Positions 25,234 to 36,489 of a stretch of DNA of 54,071 nucleotides are shown here, one piece after another. The DNA comes from Lachnospiraceae bacterium (GTDB taxonomy: Bacteria; Bacillota; Clostridia; Lachnospirales; Lachnospiraceae): NCBI GenBank assembly GCA_017441265.1, contig JAFRYE010000059.1, forward strand, positions 1 to 54,071, in the 5' to 3' direction. Within the stretch, counting starts at the first letter, position 1; every line of letters begins with the position of its first letter. The notes beneath the pieces were generated by a model, which was not told the origin of the DNA, ran no database searches, and saw only the letters and a program-made list of their open reading frames with translations. Both the position numbers and the translations under genes were made by a program.

Positions 25234-25839
25234 TCACCTCACGGCATACTGAAGCCAGCCCACGATGATGTGCTCCATCACGGGCTTGATATCACGAAGC
25301 GCCTGCTCCCGGTCACGCTCATGCGTGATCAGATGCACATACGCCATGACCGACATGTGCGAGAGCCAATGCGTCATAAAAGGATTGACCTCACGCCCCG
25401 TCGACGCTGCGTAGCGAACCGCCATCGCGCCGAAGTTCTGCTCCAAGAGAGCTATTATCTGATCCACGATATTCTCGTACTTCGACCCGGCGGCACACGT
25501 CAAAAGAAGCGTCACCGCATCATAGTCCGCGTAGAGCGCGTTGATGAGCATCTCCGCGAAATCGTCGTGATCCCCGGGCGTATGCACATACGTCGTAAAA
25601 TCCTCCTCCGCATCCTCCGCAAAATGCTTCGCAAGCGCGGCCATAAGCCCCCGGTAGGCTGGTTCCACCAACGCGGAGAACAGTCCCTCCTTGTCATGGA
25701 ACAGAAAATACACCGCGCCCGTCGTCACGTCGGCCTTCGCGCAGATCGTGCGAAGGGATGCCTTCTGAAACCCGTTGGCCAAAAATTCCTCTTTCGCGCA
25801 GGCAAGCAATCGTTCTTTTGTATCGGTTTCAATTCCCAT
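25234..25839 (-). CDS. TetR family transcriptional regulator (second)
   Basis: 201 aa from ATG 25839 (MGIETDTKERLLACAKEEFL), preceded by GGAGGT; the longer frame runs through the operator side. The helix-turn-helix is ASLRTICAKADVTTGAVYFLFHDKEGLFSAL. The ligand domain differs from the other two TetR proteins. Its own promoter carries a long palindrome just after the -10 box. It probably controls the FtsX-type exporter directly downstream as well as itself. Confidence 0.9.
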   Translation of the reverse strand: MGIETDTKERLLACAKEEFLANGFQKASLRTICAKADVTTGAVYFLFHDKEGLFSALVEPAYRGLMAALAKHFAEDAEEDFTTYVHTPGDHDDFAEMLINALYADYDAVTLLLTCAAGSKYENIVDQIIALLEQNFGAMAVRYAASTGREVNPFMTHWLSHMSVMAYVHLITHERDREQALRDIKPVMEHIIVGWLQYAVR

Positions 25840-25915
25840 GGCATCCACCTCCGGGCACCTAAGACGCAAAAAGCGCGGCGTACGGGAAACCGGGATCGAA
25901 TCCCCGCCTCCTCAC

Positions 25916-25968
25916 ATAACAGCGTTACGTAACGCCGTTATCTTACGCCGCGCGAGTTCATTTGTCAA
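25916..25968 (-). promoter_or_regulatory. Promoter and operator of the second TetR gene
   Basis: On the minus strand TTGACA (25968-25963), 17 bases, TAAGAT (25945-25940). The 26-bp inverted repeat at 25916-25941 (core GCGTTACGTAACGC perfect, outer arms ATAAC/GTTAT, one mismatch in between) begins at the -10 box and covers the start site. Confidence 0.8.
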
Positions 25969-25987
25969 GTACTTTTTTGAAAAATGA

Positions 25988-26782
25988 TCACCACATTTTC
26001 CGAAGAATATCTCCCTTTCGGAACAGACTGCCCTTCACTTCCTCGCGGATCGGCTGCAGCTGGCCCTGTTTGATCAGGTAGGACAGATTCTGCCGGGAGC
26101 ACTCGAGTAGTTCGCAGCTCTGCGAGGTGTCGAGGGCATTTTTCGCAACATAGGAGGTGAAATCATCCGGACGGAGCGGGATCAGCGTTCCTGCATCGTA
26201 CAGCACGGAAGCCGGGATATCATAGGCATCGTCCAGCGTCACAAAATAGCCGTCCGTACCGATTTTAGCGGATCGGAGCAGCTCCGGCTTATCCGGAATA
26301 TGCAGGTCTTCGTTGGCCCAGAGTTTCAGATAGCTCACTTTGCGGACGGTGTCATCCGCGAAAAAGCATATCCAGTAACCATGCTCCGACACCAGACAGT
26401 CCGTCAGGTTCTTCCTGCGACGCTCCGTCACATACGCCGGCAAAGCGTCAATTCTGCGGATGATCATGCTGTCCTGAGGACATCGCCCCTCGGTGATCTC
26501 CAGCAGCTTCATCTCGTCATATTCTTTCAGCTTATGCGCTCGTAAAATCGCCTGAATATTCTGTCTCTCGCTCGGAACAACGCGCCCCTTTACCCAGAGA
26601 AAACTGATGTCACGGGGAATTGTGTATACTCCCCGTTTAACCTGCGCTGTCAGAAGAAGCGGAGCTGTCCACTCGTCCAGATTAGGCGCGAGCTCGATGA
26701 TGAAGCTTTTTTCCTTCTCATAGTAAAGCAGCACACCGACCGACAGCTCGATTTCCTGATCATAGATTTCAAATGTTTTCAT
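25988..26782 (-). CDS. HTH protein with DUF2442-like domain, partner of the HipA-like kinase
   Basis: 264 aa from ATG 26782 (MKTFEIYDQEIELSVG), which has GGAGAG 8 bases upstream and overlaps the kinase gene by 14 bases. The N-terminal part is beta-rich and unrecognised. At about residues 140-200 lies TVRKVSYLKLWANEDLHIP...VTLDDAYDIPASVLYDAG, resembling DUF2442. The C-terminus has a helix-turn-helix of excisionase/MerR type (SCELLECSRQNLSYLIKQGQ). It probably binds the twin operators in front of the kinase gene. This would be a toxin-antitoxin-like pair with the kinase first, opposite to classic hipBA; the assignment rests on pattern alone. Confidence 0.7.
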   Translation of the reverse strand: MKTFEIYDQEIELSVGVLLYYEKEKSFIIELAPNLDEWTAPLLLTAQVKRGVYTIPRDISFLWVKGRVVPSERQNIQAILRAHKLKEYDEMKLLEITEGRCPQDSMIIRRIDALPAYVTERRRKNLTDCLVSEHGYWICFFADDTVRKVSYLKLWANEDLHIPDKPELLRSAKIGTDGYFVTLDDAYDIPASVLYDAGTLIPLRPDDFTSYVAKNALDTSQSCELLECSRQNLSYLIKQGQLQPIREEVKGSLFRKGDILRKMW

Positions 26783-27596
26783 ATACTTCACTCTCCAACG
26801 ATATGTATCGCGTGTAAATCATTCGCCAGATGGCATCGAGGAACGTCTCCGACAATACACCATCCAGTCCGGCCAAAAGGTTCTCCTTATCCTTCTTACG
26901 CAGTTTGCCCGGGAACAGCTCTTTACGGCCGTCTATCAGTTTTAAATTATCCCTGCAGGAGAAACTGCCCACAAAATTCTGGCATTTTCGATCCGCCATA
27001 ACATCGAACTTCAACGCTTCTTCATCAGTCGCACAGGAATACAGAAGTGACAACCCGTGATCGAACAGCGGCGCGATCCTCACAGTGTGTGCGCGTGAAT
27101 TACGCAGAATCTCGATATTTGCCCCGTGACGATCACGGTTCTGAATAATATAATCGATCGCGATCATCGTATCGATATAATCTTTCCAACCGTTCCGCAC
27201 GCAGAAATCGTAATGCGACTCCCCCTGCAACGCATTGTTGCGATAATAATCGTCCAACGCGACTTTGCTCTCACCGCGCTCCTTAAAATCTTTTGATGCG
27301 CACAGATACGTCTCGTACGTTTTCCCCTCCACGAGGATATCCGCATGGAGCAGTTCATAGGGCAGATGCTCTACCCGCAGGATTGTCAGCAACCGGTCAA
27401 CGATGATCTCATTGACACATTCGTGTCCCACCACACCCCGCACCGGATCGAAGTTAGACAACTTATAGTAGATTTTCTCGCCGGACAGTGACGACTCCGC
27501 CTTCAGGAACGTCCCTGCTGTGCCACTGGAATTGCGCATATGAGACCATCTCAGATAGGTCAGATCCTGCTTTTCTCTCCGTACCGTTCCACTCAT
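26769..27596 (-). CDS. HipA/CtkA-like Ser/Thr kinase
   Basis: 275 aa. The kinase core is visible: the catalytic loop in DYIIQNRDRHGANIEIL (DRHxxN), and the metal-binding loop FDHGLSLLY in place of DFG. The N-terminal part YYKLSNFDPVRGVVGHECVNEIIVDRLL fits the nucleotide-binding lobe. HipA-type kinases phosphorylate translation factors or aminoacyl-tRNA synthetases and arrest growth. The protein is shorter than HipA and closer in length to single-domain CtkA-like kinases. The start ATG has AAGGAG five bases upstream. It is first in a two-gene unit under an autoregulated promoter. Confidence 0.8.
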   Translation of the reverse strand: MSGTVRREKQDLTYLRWSHMRNSSGTAGTFLKAESSLSGEKIYYKLSNFDPVRGVVGHECVNEIIVDRLLTILRVEHLPYELLHADILVEGKTYETYLCASKDFKERGESKVALDDYYRNNALQGESHYDFCVRNGWKDYIDTMIAIDYIIQNRDRHGANIEILRNSRAHTVRIAPLFDHGLSLLYSCATDEEALKFDVMADRKCQNFVGSFSCRDNLKLIDGRKELFPGKLRKKDKENLLAGLDGVLSETFLDAIWRMIYTRYISLESEVYENI

Positions 27597-27610
27597 ACCT
27601 TCTCCTTTCT

Positions 27611-27673
27611 ATTTGACGCTCGTCAAATACATTCTTCTCGATATGATATCATCTTATTTGACGTGCGTCAAGT
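27611..27673 (-). promoter_or_regulatory. Promoter with two operators for the HipA-like kinase unit
   Basis: On the minus strand TTGACG (27671-27666), 17 bases, TATCAT (27648-27643). One palindrome, ATTTGACGTGCGTCAAGT (27656-27673), covers the -35 box; a perfect one, ATTTGACGCTCGTCAAAT (27611-27628), lies between the start site and the ribosome binding site. The distance between centres is 45 bases. Confidence 0.8.
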
Positions 27674-27796
27674 GCGTAACAAAAGAAGCACCGAAAATCG
27701 ATATGCTACCCTGAAGTAGAATACCGGGTTCGATGCTTCCCGTCTTTCTCTATCACAGTTCCACTGTTATGAGAACACAGTCCGAAGATCCTCCGT

Positions 27797-29533
27797 TCAC
27801 GACATCTGCAACTCCACCAGATGTGCATACGTGCCGTTCGCGGCTATCAGGGAATCGTGTGTACCGCTCTCCCTGATCCGACCGTCCGTGATGACGAGGA
27901 TCTGATCCGCGTCGCGGATCGTCTTGAGACGGTGCGCGATGACCAGAAGTGTCTTGTCACGGCACAGCTCAGAGATTGCCTCCTGGATGGCACGCTCATT
28001 GTCCGCGTCCACGCTGGCTGTCGCCTCGTCGAGGATGACGATCGGTGAATCTTTGAGGATGCAGCGCGCGATGGAGATGCGCTGCTGCTCACCTCCCGAG
28101 AGCGATGCTCCGCCCTCGCCGATCACGGTGTCAAAGCCCTGCGGCAGCTGCATGATAAAGTCGTAGCAACGCGCCTTCTTCGCCGCCTCCATGACGTCCT
28201 CGCGGCTCGCGTCCGGACGCGCCATCGCAATGTTGTTGTACACTGTATCCTGAAACAGATAAACCCGCTGGAACACCATGCTGATCTGCTCCATCAACGC
28301 GCCGAGCGGCACGTTGCGGATATCCTTTCCTTTCACCCGGATGCTTCCGGAGTGAATGTCCCAGAATCGCGCAAGGAGCGAAGCGATGGTGGATTTGCCG
28401 CCGCCGGATGGTCCGACAAGGGCAGTCATGCTGCCCCTGTCCACCCGGAAGGAAACGTCATGAAGAACGGTTTTATCGGTATAGCCGAAGGAAACGTGCT
28501 CGTACTCGATCTCGGGCACCGGGGAACCGGCATTTTCCGCGCTCTCCTCAAAGGAAAATGACCCCTTGTCCTCGAGTTCCTTCGCCCGGAACACCTCCTC
28601 GATCCGGTCGAGGCTCGCAGAGGTGACCGTAAGCCGCGCCATCTGCGCGTAGTAATTCTTGATGGAGACGAACACATCAAACAGAAACAGAGACATGCCG
28701 ACCATGTACACGTCGGTGATCGTACCGCGGCGGAACAGAAACGCCGTGAGCGCCAGGACTGCGGCCGTTCCGATACCGAAGCACAGGTTCAGAGCGCGGG
28801 ACCAGGGCGTGAAATCCTGCTCGAAGGAAATGCTGTCGCGGCAGCTCTTCGCAAACTCATCCGTCAGGCGCTTCGAGCGGTCACCGAGCATGTTGTAGGA
28901 CTTGATGATGCCGATGCCCTCGGCGAAATCAAGCACCTCCTCCGTCAGGGACTCGCTGCACTCCTGCTTGCTCTTTGAATGCGCAAGCGTTGTCTTGAGC
29001 ATCAGGTTGCCGACCAGCACGAACGCCCCCGTGAACAGTAGAGCCAGAAGACCGATCCGCCAGTCCATCACGAACATCATCACGACCATGAGTCCCTGGG
29101 AGATCAGAAACGTCACGAGCTCCGAAAGAACGCCCATGCAGTTCTCCTCGATGAACACCATGTCCGTCGCGAGCACGGAGCTGATCTTGCCGATATTTCC
29201 CTCTGTAAAATAACCCATCGGCAGTTTGCGGAGATGGTCTCCGAGCCGCATGCGCATGTCTGCGAACACAAGGTACCCTGCCGCCGACTGCAGGACGTTG
29301 TTGGTGTGCTCGAGAATAGCCTGAAGGATGACGCTCGCAACCATCGCGATGCCGATGTACAGACATTTGGTGCGGGTCATGGAGCCCTCCATAAACCAGC
29401 TGACCGTAAGGAAACATAGGATCAACGGCACCTTCATCATGATGCCCTTGAAAAATGCGGTCACATACGATGCGCGGATGCGCTTTTTGTACTGTCCGGT
29501 GACGTTGACCAGACGATGTAGGATTTTGATCAT
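27797..29533 (-). CDS. ABC exporter-fold half transporter
   Basis: 578 aa. Six membrane helices to about residue 310, then the ATPase with GPSGGGKST, LSGGEQQR and IVILDEATASVDADNE. The ATG overlaps the stop of the partner gene (ATGA), so the two halves are translationally coupled. Most similar in the window to the half transporter at 32940-34676 (shared QLPxGxxTVIGEGGASLSGGE), and likewise the second gene of its pair. Substrate unknown. Confidence 0.93.
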   Translation of the reverse strand: MIKILHRLVNVTGQYKKRIRASYVTAFFKGIMMKVPLILCFLTVSWFMEGSMTRTKCLYIGIAMVASVILQAILEHTNNVLQSAAGYLVFADMRMRLGDHLRKLPMGYFTEGNIGKISSVLATDMVFIEENCMGVLSELVTFLISQGLMVVMMFVMDWRIGLLALLFTGAFVLVGNLMLKTTLAHSKSKQECSESLTEEVLDFAEGIGIIKSYNMLGDRSKRLTDEFAKSCRDSISFEQDFTPWSRALNLCFGIGTAAVLALTAFLFRRGTITDVYMVGMSLFLFDVFVSIKNYYAQMARLTVTSASLDRIEEVFRAKELEDKGSFSFEESAENAGSPVPEIEYEHVSFGYTDKTVLHDVSFRVDRGSMTALVGPSGGGKSTIASLLARFWDIHSGSIRVKGKDIRNVPLGALMEQISMVFQRVYLFQDTVYNNIAMARPDASREDVMEAAKKARCYDFIMQLPQGFDTVIGEGGASLSGGEQQRISIARCILKDSPIVILDEATASVDADNERAIQEAISELCRDKTLLVIAHRLKTIRDADQILVITDGRIRESGTHDSLIAANGTYAHLVELQMS

Positions 29534-31287
29534 ATCGGCTGCACCTCCCCGTTAACGGCTTCCTTGATCCGCCATGTGCTGGCGCCGACCGAAGCTTTCC
29601 AGAGTTTGCTGTATTCCTCGCAACCCTGCAGCAGCTGCGCGTGTTTTCCGATGGCAATGCACTCGCCGTCTTTCATGACACAGATCTGATCGGCATTCTT
29701 GATCGTTGCAAGACGATGCGCGATCACAAGAACCGTCTTGTCCTTGATGATCTCATCGATCGCCGCATTCATCTTCTCCTCATTTTCCGGATCCATGAAG
29801 GCGGTTGCCTCGTCGAGAACGATGATCGGAGCGTTCTTCAGGATCGCGCGGGCGAGGGAAATCCGCTGGCGCTCGCCTCCGGAAAGCTGCTTTCCGCCGT
29901 CACCGGCCTGCGTCTCGATACCCTTCGGAAGACGCGCGAGGAACTCGTCGCACTGTGCCCGGCGGGCCGCCTCGAGCACCTGCTCGCGGGTGGCATCCGG
30001 CTTACCGATCAGGATGTTCTCATACAGCGTCGTGTTGAACAGGAATTGCTCCTGCGACACGTACGCCACCTGATCGTTCAGCGCCTCCAGCGTCATGTCG
30101 GTGATATCCTGACCTCCGATGCGGATCGCGCCGCCGTCGAGGTCATAGTAATGGACAAGCAACTTGGCGAGGGTTGATTTGCCGCTGCCGGACTCTCCGA
30201 CCAACGCCGTCGTCGTGCCCTGCCGCAACTTAAGACTCACGCCGTGCAAAACCTTCTTGTCCTCATACGCAAAATGAACGTCCTCAAACAAAACATCGCG
30301 GTTCTCGCCGCGGAACTGCGACGTTCCGACTTTCAGCGGGGCATGCTCCATGTATTTTTCGAGCTCCGCGATCTTGTAATCAAGCTGCGGGAATTTGCCG
30401 GCAAAGTTGAGCGCCTTCAGGACGGACGGTCCCACCGCGAAAGACATGCACAATACCAAAACCAGCTCGCTTAAGGAGATCGTTCCTTTGATCACCCACA
30501 GCGATCCTATGGGCAACATCAGCATCGCGAGACACGGCAGGATGCTCGTGTACGATGCCATCCACGGCCAGCAGACACGATACCAGTCGAGCGTGAAATC
30601 CCGGTACTTTCGCACCATATCGCCGAATCTGCGGTACGAATCGCCGTCCTTGTTGAAGACCTTGACGACCTCCATGCCGTTGACGTACTCGATGATCGTG
30701 TTGTTCATGCCGGCGGCCGCCTCGTAGTAAGCGCCCATTTTTGACATACCGGACTTCATCATCTGCCCCATGGCATACATTCCCGCCACCAGAGGCACCA
30801 GCGACAGCAGTCCGAGACGCCAGTTCACGACGAACATCAGGATGATGATCAGCGCCGGTATGAAGATGTTGGCGATGCCCTCCGGGATCGCATGTGCCAG
30901 TAGCAACTCGATCTGGTCGATATCGTCCGTGAAGATCTTCTTGATGCGTCCGGTGCCCATCTCGCGGATGTTCCCGAGAGGCTGCCGCTCCAGTTTCCCC
31001 TGCAGCGACACACGGAGGTTTTTCAGCGTGTTGTACGCACTGATGTGGGAAAATACAAGTCCCTGCGTATACAGTACGGCGAAGAGGATCTCGCACACCG
31101 CGACCGCGATCACGCGGATCACGATATACTTCGCGTCGATGCTCTCCCCGCGAGTGAGCGGCGCGATGATCTGATAGAGAAAGAAATACGGTACCACATT
31201 GGCCACGATCCCGACAGTCATAAATACTACGGCCAGTATCGTGTATTTGCGGTATTCCCCGATGTACGGGGCAACTCGCTTGAACAT
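29530..31287 (-). CDS. ABC exporter-fold half transporter (heterodimer partner)
   Basis: 585 aa from ATG 31287 (MFKRVAPYIGEYRKY), with AAGGAG 8 bases upstream; the longer frame to 31323 has no such site. Walker A GESGSGKST, LSGGERQR, IIVLDEATAFMDPENE. It lies 151 bases after the enolase gene with a GC hairpin in between, so it may be partly cotranscribed with enolase from the metal-controlled promoter. I found no promoter or GTTAGC box of its own. Confidence 0.93.
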   Translation of the reverse strand: MFKRVAPYIGEYRKYTILAVVFMTVGIVANVVPYFFLYQIIAPLTRGESIDAKYIVIRVIAVAVCEILFAVLYTQGLVFSHISAYNTLKNLRVSLQGKLERQPLGNIREMGTGRIKKIFTDDIDQIELLLAHAIPEGIANIFIPALIIILMFVVNWRLGLLSLVPLVAGMYAMGQMMKSGMSKMGAYYEAAAGMNNTIIEYVNGMEVVKVFNKDGDSYRRFGDMVRKYRDFTLDWYRVCWPWMASYTSILPCLAMLMLPIGSLWVIKGTISLSELVLVLCMSFAVGPSVLKALNFAGKFPQLDYKIAELEKYMEHAPLKVGTSQFRGENRDVLFEDVHFAYEDKKVLHGVSLKLRQGTTTALVGESGSGKSTLAKLLVHYYDLDGGAIRIGGQDITDMTLEALNDQVAYVSQEQFLFNTTLYENILIGKPDATREQVLEAARRAQCDEFLARLPKGIETQAGDGGKQLSGGERQRISLARAILKNAPIIVLDEATAFMDPENEEKMNAAIDEIIKDKTVLVIAHRLATIKNADQICVMKDGECIAIGKHAQLLQGCEEYSKLWKASVGASTWRIKEAVNGEVQPI

Positions 31288-31360
31288 TGGAAACTCCTTT
31301 CCTCTGCGTGACTGCGGCCGCAACTGTCCTGAGCCGCAAAATGTTCTCTCAACGGCAAGC

Positions 31361-31386
31361 GCTCCGCAACGATTCCGCCGCGGAGC
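31361..31386 (-). terminator. Hairpin between enolase and the ABC pair
   Basis: GCTCCGC and GCGGAGC form a 7-bp stem with a 12-base loop after the enolase stop. No T-run follows on the minus strand, so it may be only a weak terminator or an mRNA processing site. Confidence 0.4.
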
Positions 31387-31437
31387 CTTGAGTTGAAAAC
31401 AATGTGTTGGGAATCGACCGAGACATAAACTCCGGTA

Positions 31438-32893
<1,456 letters not shown>

Positions 32894-32939
32894 CCGCTTT
32901 TTAACAATTTCTCAATGTCGTAACCCTACGACAACTCAA

Positions 32940-34676
32940 CTACGCGATCTTCCAGGAAGCAGCCTCGCTTCGCTCGGAGACAAACCGCCGATAGATACCG
33001 TCCTGCTTCATCAATTGCTCATGAGTTCCCTGCTGCGCGATGCGCCCCTGATCGATGACAAGGATCTGATCGGCGTTCCGTACCGTCTTCAGGCGATGTG
33101 CGATCATCAGGATCGTCTTGTCGCGGGTGAGCTCCTGCACGGCCTTGACGAGCTCCGCCTCATTTTCCGGATCGACGTTGGCGGTCGCCTCATCGAGAAT
33201 AATGATCGGACTGTCCTTAAGAATTGCCCGGGCGATGGAAATGCGCTGCTTCTCGCCTCCCGAGAGCGATGCTCCGCCCTCGCCGATCACCGTCTCGTAG
33301 CCTTCCGGCAGCTGCATGATAAAGTCGTGGCAGCGCGCCTTCTTGGCCGCTTCGATCACGCGTTCCATCGAGGCCTCCGGCTCTCCGAAGCGGATGTTGT
33401 TGGCGATCGTGTCCTCAAAAAGGTACACGCGCTGGAAGACAAAGCTGAAGTTCCGCATCAGGGAATCGAAACTGTACTCTTTCACATTTCTGCCCCCGAG
33501 GAGAACCTCGCCCTCCTGAACGTCCCAGAACCGCGCGATCAGACTGGTGAGCGTTGTCTTTCCGCCGCCGGAAGGTCCGACGATCGCCGTGGTCGTCTTC
33601 TCCGGGATCCGCAGCGAAACGTTGTCGATGATCCGCCGCGATTCGTACGCGAAGCCGACATTCTTAAGCTCGATATCGCAGCGCTTCGGCGTGATATCTT
33701 CGCCCTCGGTGTCCATGGCGGGCTCGTCGAGAACGCTCTGCGCCTGCGTGACCGCAATGTCGATCGTGCGCAGAAGTGCCGAGAAGTTGCCCATCAGATC
33801 GAGACTCTCGTAGATCAAAAACGATGAGACGGTCATCATGATCGTATACAAAAGATCCATCGTCCCCGCAAAATAAAACTTCACCGAGGCGATCGCCATC
33901 GCGATGCCCATGATCTTCGTCGTGATGTTCTGCAGCGTCATGAACGGGATGACGGAGTACTCCAGAAGCGTATCGCCCTTGCATTTGTTTTTGATGGCTT
34001 TGGAGAGCTTTTTGGCCTCCTTGCCGGTAAGGTTGAAGTTCTTCACCTCGGCGATGCCCTGTACATACTCAATGACGGCGGACACCAGCGCCTCGTCGGC
34101 TGCCGCTTTGCGCGGTGCCGAGCGTTTTGCGGACGCCTGCATCAAAGCGTTGAAGAGACCAAACAACGCCACACCGATCACGAGAATGATACCGATCCGC
34201 CAGTCAAAGAAGAAGATCATGACGACGATGACCGCCGTTGTGAGAATTCCCTGCGTCGTCATCATGACAACCCGGGCCGCAACGTCCGCAAGCCCCTCCA
34301 TCGTGTTGGTAGTGATGTTGGTAATGCGCCCCAAGCTGTTTTGATTGAAAAAGCCCATCGGAAGATATCGCAGATGCTCCGCGAACTCCATTCGCTTGTT
34401 GCAGCTGCTGTGGTATCCGGCTTCGCACTGTAGCATGGTTGTCTTCAGGGATACCAGGATCTGGCCGATGACGGACAGACACATGATCCCGAAGGAACCC
34501 CAGATATGTTTCGCACTCATATCGCCGTTCACGATGCCCATGGCGACCACGCCGATCGCCGGGATGCGAAGCGCCGTAAACATTGCCCGGAGCACGCCTA
34601 AGATCATGGACAACCGCAGTTTGCGGCGGTCTTCCTCATTGCAGAAATGAAAGAATTTTCGTAAAATCGCAAGCAT
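32940..34676 (-). CDS. ABC exporter-fold half transporter
   Basis: 578 aa from ATG 34676 (MLAILRKFFHFCNEEDRRK), overlapping the stop of its partner by one base (TGATG), with GGAGGTGG upstream. Six membrane helices, then GPSGGGKTT, LSGGEKQR and IIILDEATANVDPENE. Second half of the pair controlled by the operator at 36455-36476, and a close paralogue of 27797-29533. Confidence 0.93.
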   Translation of the reverse strand: MLAILRKFFHFCNEEDRRKLRLSMILGVLRAMFTALRIPAIGVVAMGIVNGDMSAKHIWGSFGIMCLSVIGQILVSLKTTMLQCEAGYHSSCNKRMEFAEHLRYLPMGFFNQNSLGRITNITTNTMEGLADVAARVVMMTTQGILTTAVIVVMIFFFDWRIGIILVIGVALFGLFNALMQASAKRSAPRKAAADEALVSAVIEYVQGIAEVKNFNLTGKEAKKLSKAIKNKCKGDTLLEYSVIPFMTLQNITTKIMGIAMAIASVKFYFAGTMDLLYTIMMTVSSFLIYESLDLMGNFSALLRTIDIAVTQAQSVLDEPAMDTEGEDITPKRCDIELKNVGFAYESRRIIDNVSLRIPEKTTTAIVGPSGGGKTTLTSLIARFWDVQEGEVLLGGRNVKEYSFDSLMRNFSFVFQRVYLFEDTIANNIRFGEPEASMERVIEAAKKARCHDFIMQLPEGYETVIGEGGASLSGGEKQRISIARAILKDSPIIILDEATANVDPENEAELVKAVQELTRDKTILMIAHRLKTVRNADQILVIDQGRIAQQGTHEQLMKQDGIYRRFVSERSEAASWKIA

Positions 34677-36439
34677 CACGCCACCTCCGAATCCTTCGTG
34701 CTGGTGTGGGCTTCCCACATCTCACGGTACAGTTTGCTCCCGGCAAGCAGTTCCTCCTGCGTGCCTTCCGCCTCCACGCAGCCGTCGTTGATCAAAACGA
34801 TGTGATCGGCCGTTGCGATCGTGGACAGGCGATGCGCAATGACGATCAGCGTCTTGCCTTTTACGAGTTTTGCGACCGACTTCTGGACGAGAGCCTCATT
34901 TTCCGGATCGGTGTAGGCGGTCGCCTCATCGAGGATAACGACCGGCGCATCCTTGAGCATCGCGCGGGCAATGGCGATCCGCTGGCGCTCGCCGCCCGAG
35001 AGATGGGCTCCCGAGCCGCCGGCGATCGTCTGGTAACCGCTCTCTAAGTTCATGATAAAGTCATGGCAGCCGCACGCCTTCGCCGCGGCAATCACTTCCT
35101 CATCGGTCGCTCCCGGGCGTCCCATGCGAATGTTTTCCATCACGGAAACGTCAAAGAGGTAGTTGTCCTGCGAGACGTACGCGATGCATTTGTTGTACTC
35201 CGAAAGAGCCATTTTCCGAATATCCGCGCCGCCGTAGGTGATGGAACCGCCGTCGACGTCCCAGAACGACGCGATCAGCTTTGCAACCGTCGATTTTCCG
35301 GCGCCGGACGGTCCCACAAGCGCCGTGACCGACCCCTCTTCGATGGTGAGATTCACTCCGTGCAGAACTTCCTGCTCCTTGTAGCCGAAGTGCACGTCCC
35401 TGAGGACGATCGCATTTCCCTCGGGTTTGACAAGCGAGCGCTCGGGTCTCTCCAGATCGCGCATCGTGAGGATTGCCGTCGCCTCGCCGATGATGACGCC
35501 CATTTTGTTGGCGTCGTCCATGTAGCTCGCGACGCGAACGAACGGTCCCACCAGGCCGAGCGCAAGGATGATGATCATCAAAACGTCCGGCCCGGAAGTC
35601 CGCCCGGTTATATAAAACCATGCTGAGAAGGGAAGCAGCGAAAGAAGCTGCGCGGGCATCAGCGTCATGCCCACATTCTGGTCGATGTTGCAACGGCGCA
35701 TCCACTCGACGAAGCAGTCGGCGCCTTCCTTTGCGGCACGAACGAACTTCTCGTAGGAGGTTTTGGATTTGCCGAAGGCCTTGATGACTTCGATGCCGTT
35801 GATGTACTCGACAGCCGTGTCATTGAGCGCCTTGGTCTTCTGGATCGCATTGTCGAAATCCTTCTTCGAGCCGACCATCATATGCATGAAGAAGATCATC
35901 CCCACCGGAAGGCTCAGCAGCGATAGAAGCGCCAGCCGCCAGTCGACGATCAGCATGAGGATGAAGATACCGAGCGGAACCACCGCGTTGGAAAGCACCT
36001 CGGGGATCATATGCGCGAGCGTCGTCTCGATAGAGTCCACGCGCTCGATGATGATATTCTTGTACGTTCCGGACGACTGTTCCAACACATCCCCGAGAGG
36101 CATGCGCGCAAGTTTTGACGTCAGGCGCCGGCGGATCTCCGCCAATACTGAAAATGTCGCCTTGTGGGACAGTGTCGTGGAAAAGCAGTGAAACAGCCGG
36201 TGCAGGATCCAGAACAACGCCATCCATGCAATCCGGTTCATGCAGTACGATTCGTCAGCGGTATGCTCCACAAGCCCCTTAACCATGTCGCCCAGATAGA
36301 GATACGGGACAAAGCCGCAGACTACGCTTCCGAACGCGAGGAAAATGCTCGCAAGGTAGTGAATGCGGTGAATGCCCGCAAACTCCGCCACCCAAGACAG
36401 CGTCGATCTGCTTTTCCCGTCCTTCTTAGATTGTTCCAT
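34676..36439 (-). CDS. ABC exporter-fold half transporter (heterodimer partner)
   Basis: 587 aa from ATG 36439 (MEQSKKDGKSRSTLSW), with AAAGGA 9 bases upstream; the longer frame to 36478 would begin within the operator. Walker A GPSGAGKST, LSGGERQR, VVILDEATAYTDPENE. First gene of the pair, directly behind a perfect GTTAGC-type palindrome. The paired design with metal-type control recalls siderophore-related ABC systems, but export of another compound is equally possible. Confidence 0.93.
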   Translation of the reverse strand: MEQSKKDGKSRSTLSWVAEFAGIHRIHYLASIFLAFGSVVCGFVPYLYLGDMVKGLVEHTADESYCMNRIAWMALFWILHRLFHCFSTTLSHKATFSVLAEIRRRLTSKLARMPLGDVLEQSSGTYKNIIIERVDSIETTLAHMIPEVLSNAVVPLGIFILMLIVDWRLALLSLLSLPVGMIFFMHMMVGSKKDFDNAIQKTKALNDTAVEYINGIEVIKAFGKSKTSYEKFVRAAKEGADCFVEWMRRCNIDQNVGMTLMPAQLLSLLPFSAWFYITGRTSGPDVLMIIILALGLVGPFVRVASYMDDANKMGVIIGEATAILTMRDLERPERSLVKPEGNAIVLRDVHFGYKEQEVLHGVNLTIEEGSVTALVGPSGAGKSTVAKLIASFWDVDGGSITYGGADIRKMALSEYNKCIAYVSQDNYLFDVSVMENIRMGRPGATDEEVIAAAKACGCHDFIMNLESGYQTIAGGSGAHLSGGERQRIAIARAMLKDAPVVILDEATAYTDPENEALVQKSVAKLVKGKTLIVIAHRLSTIATADHIVLINDGCVEAEGTQEELLAGSKLYREMWEAHTSTKDSEVA

Positions 36440-36454
36440 ACGGAATTCCTTTCC

Positions 36455-36489
36455 GCGGTTAGCCTCAGCTAACCGCATTGCATATTTTA
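36455..36489 (-). promoter_or_regulatory. GTTAGC-type operator and -10 box of the ABC pair
   Basis: GCGGTTAGC (36455-36463) and GCTAACCGC (36468-36476) are perfect 9-bp arms around CTCA. A -10 candidate TAAAAT lies at 36489-36484 on the minus strand, 7 bases before the palindrome; the -35 region is poor. Confidence 0.7.
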
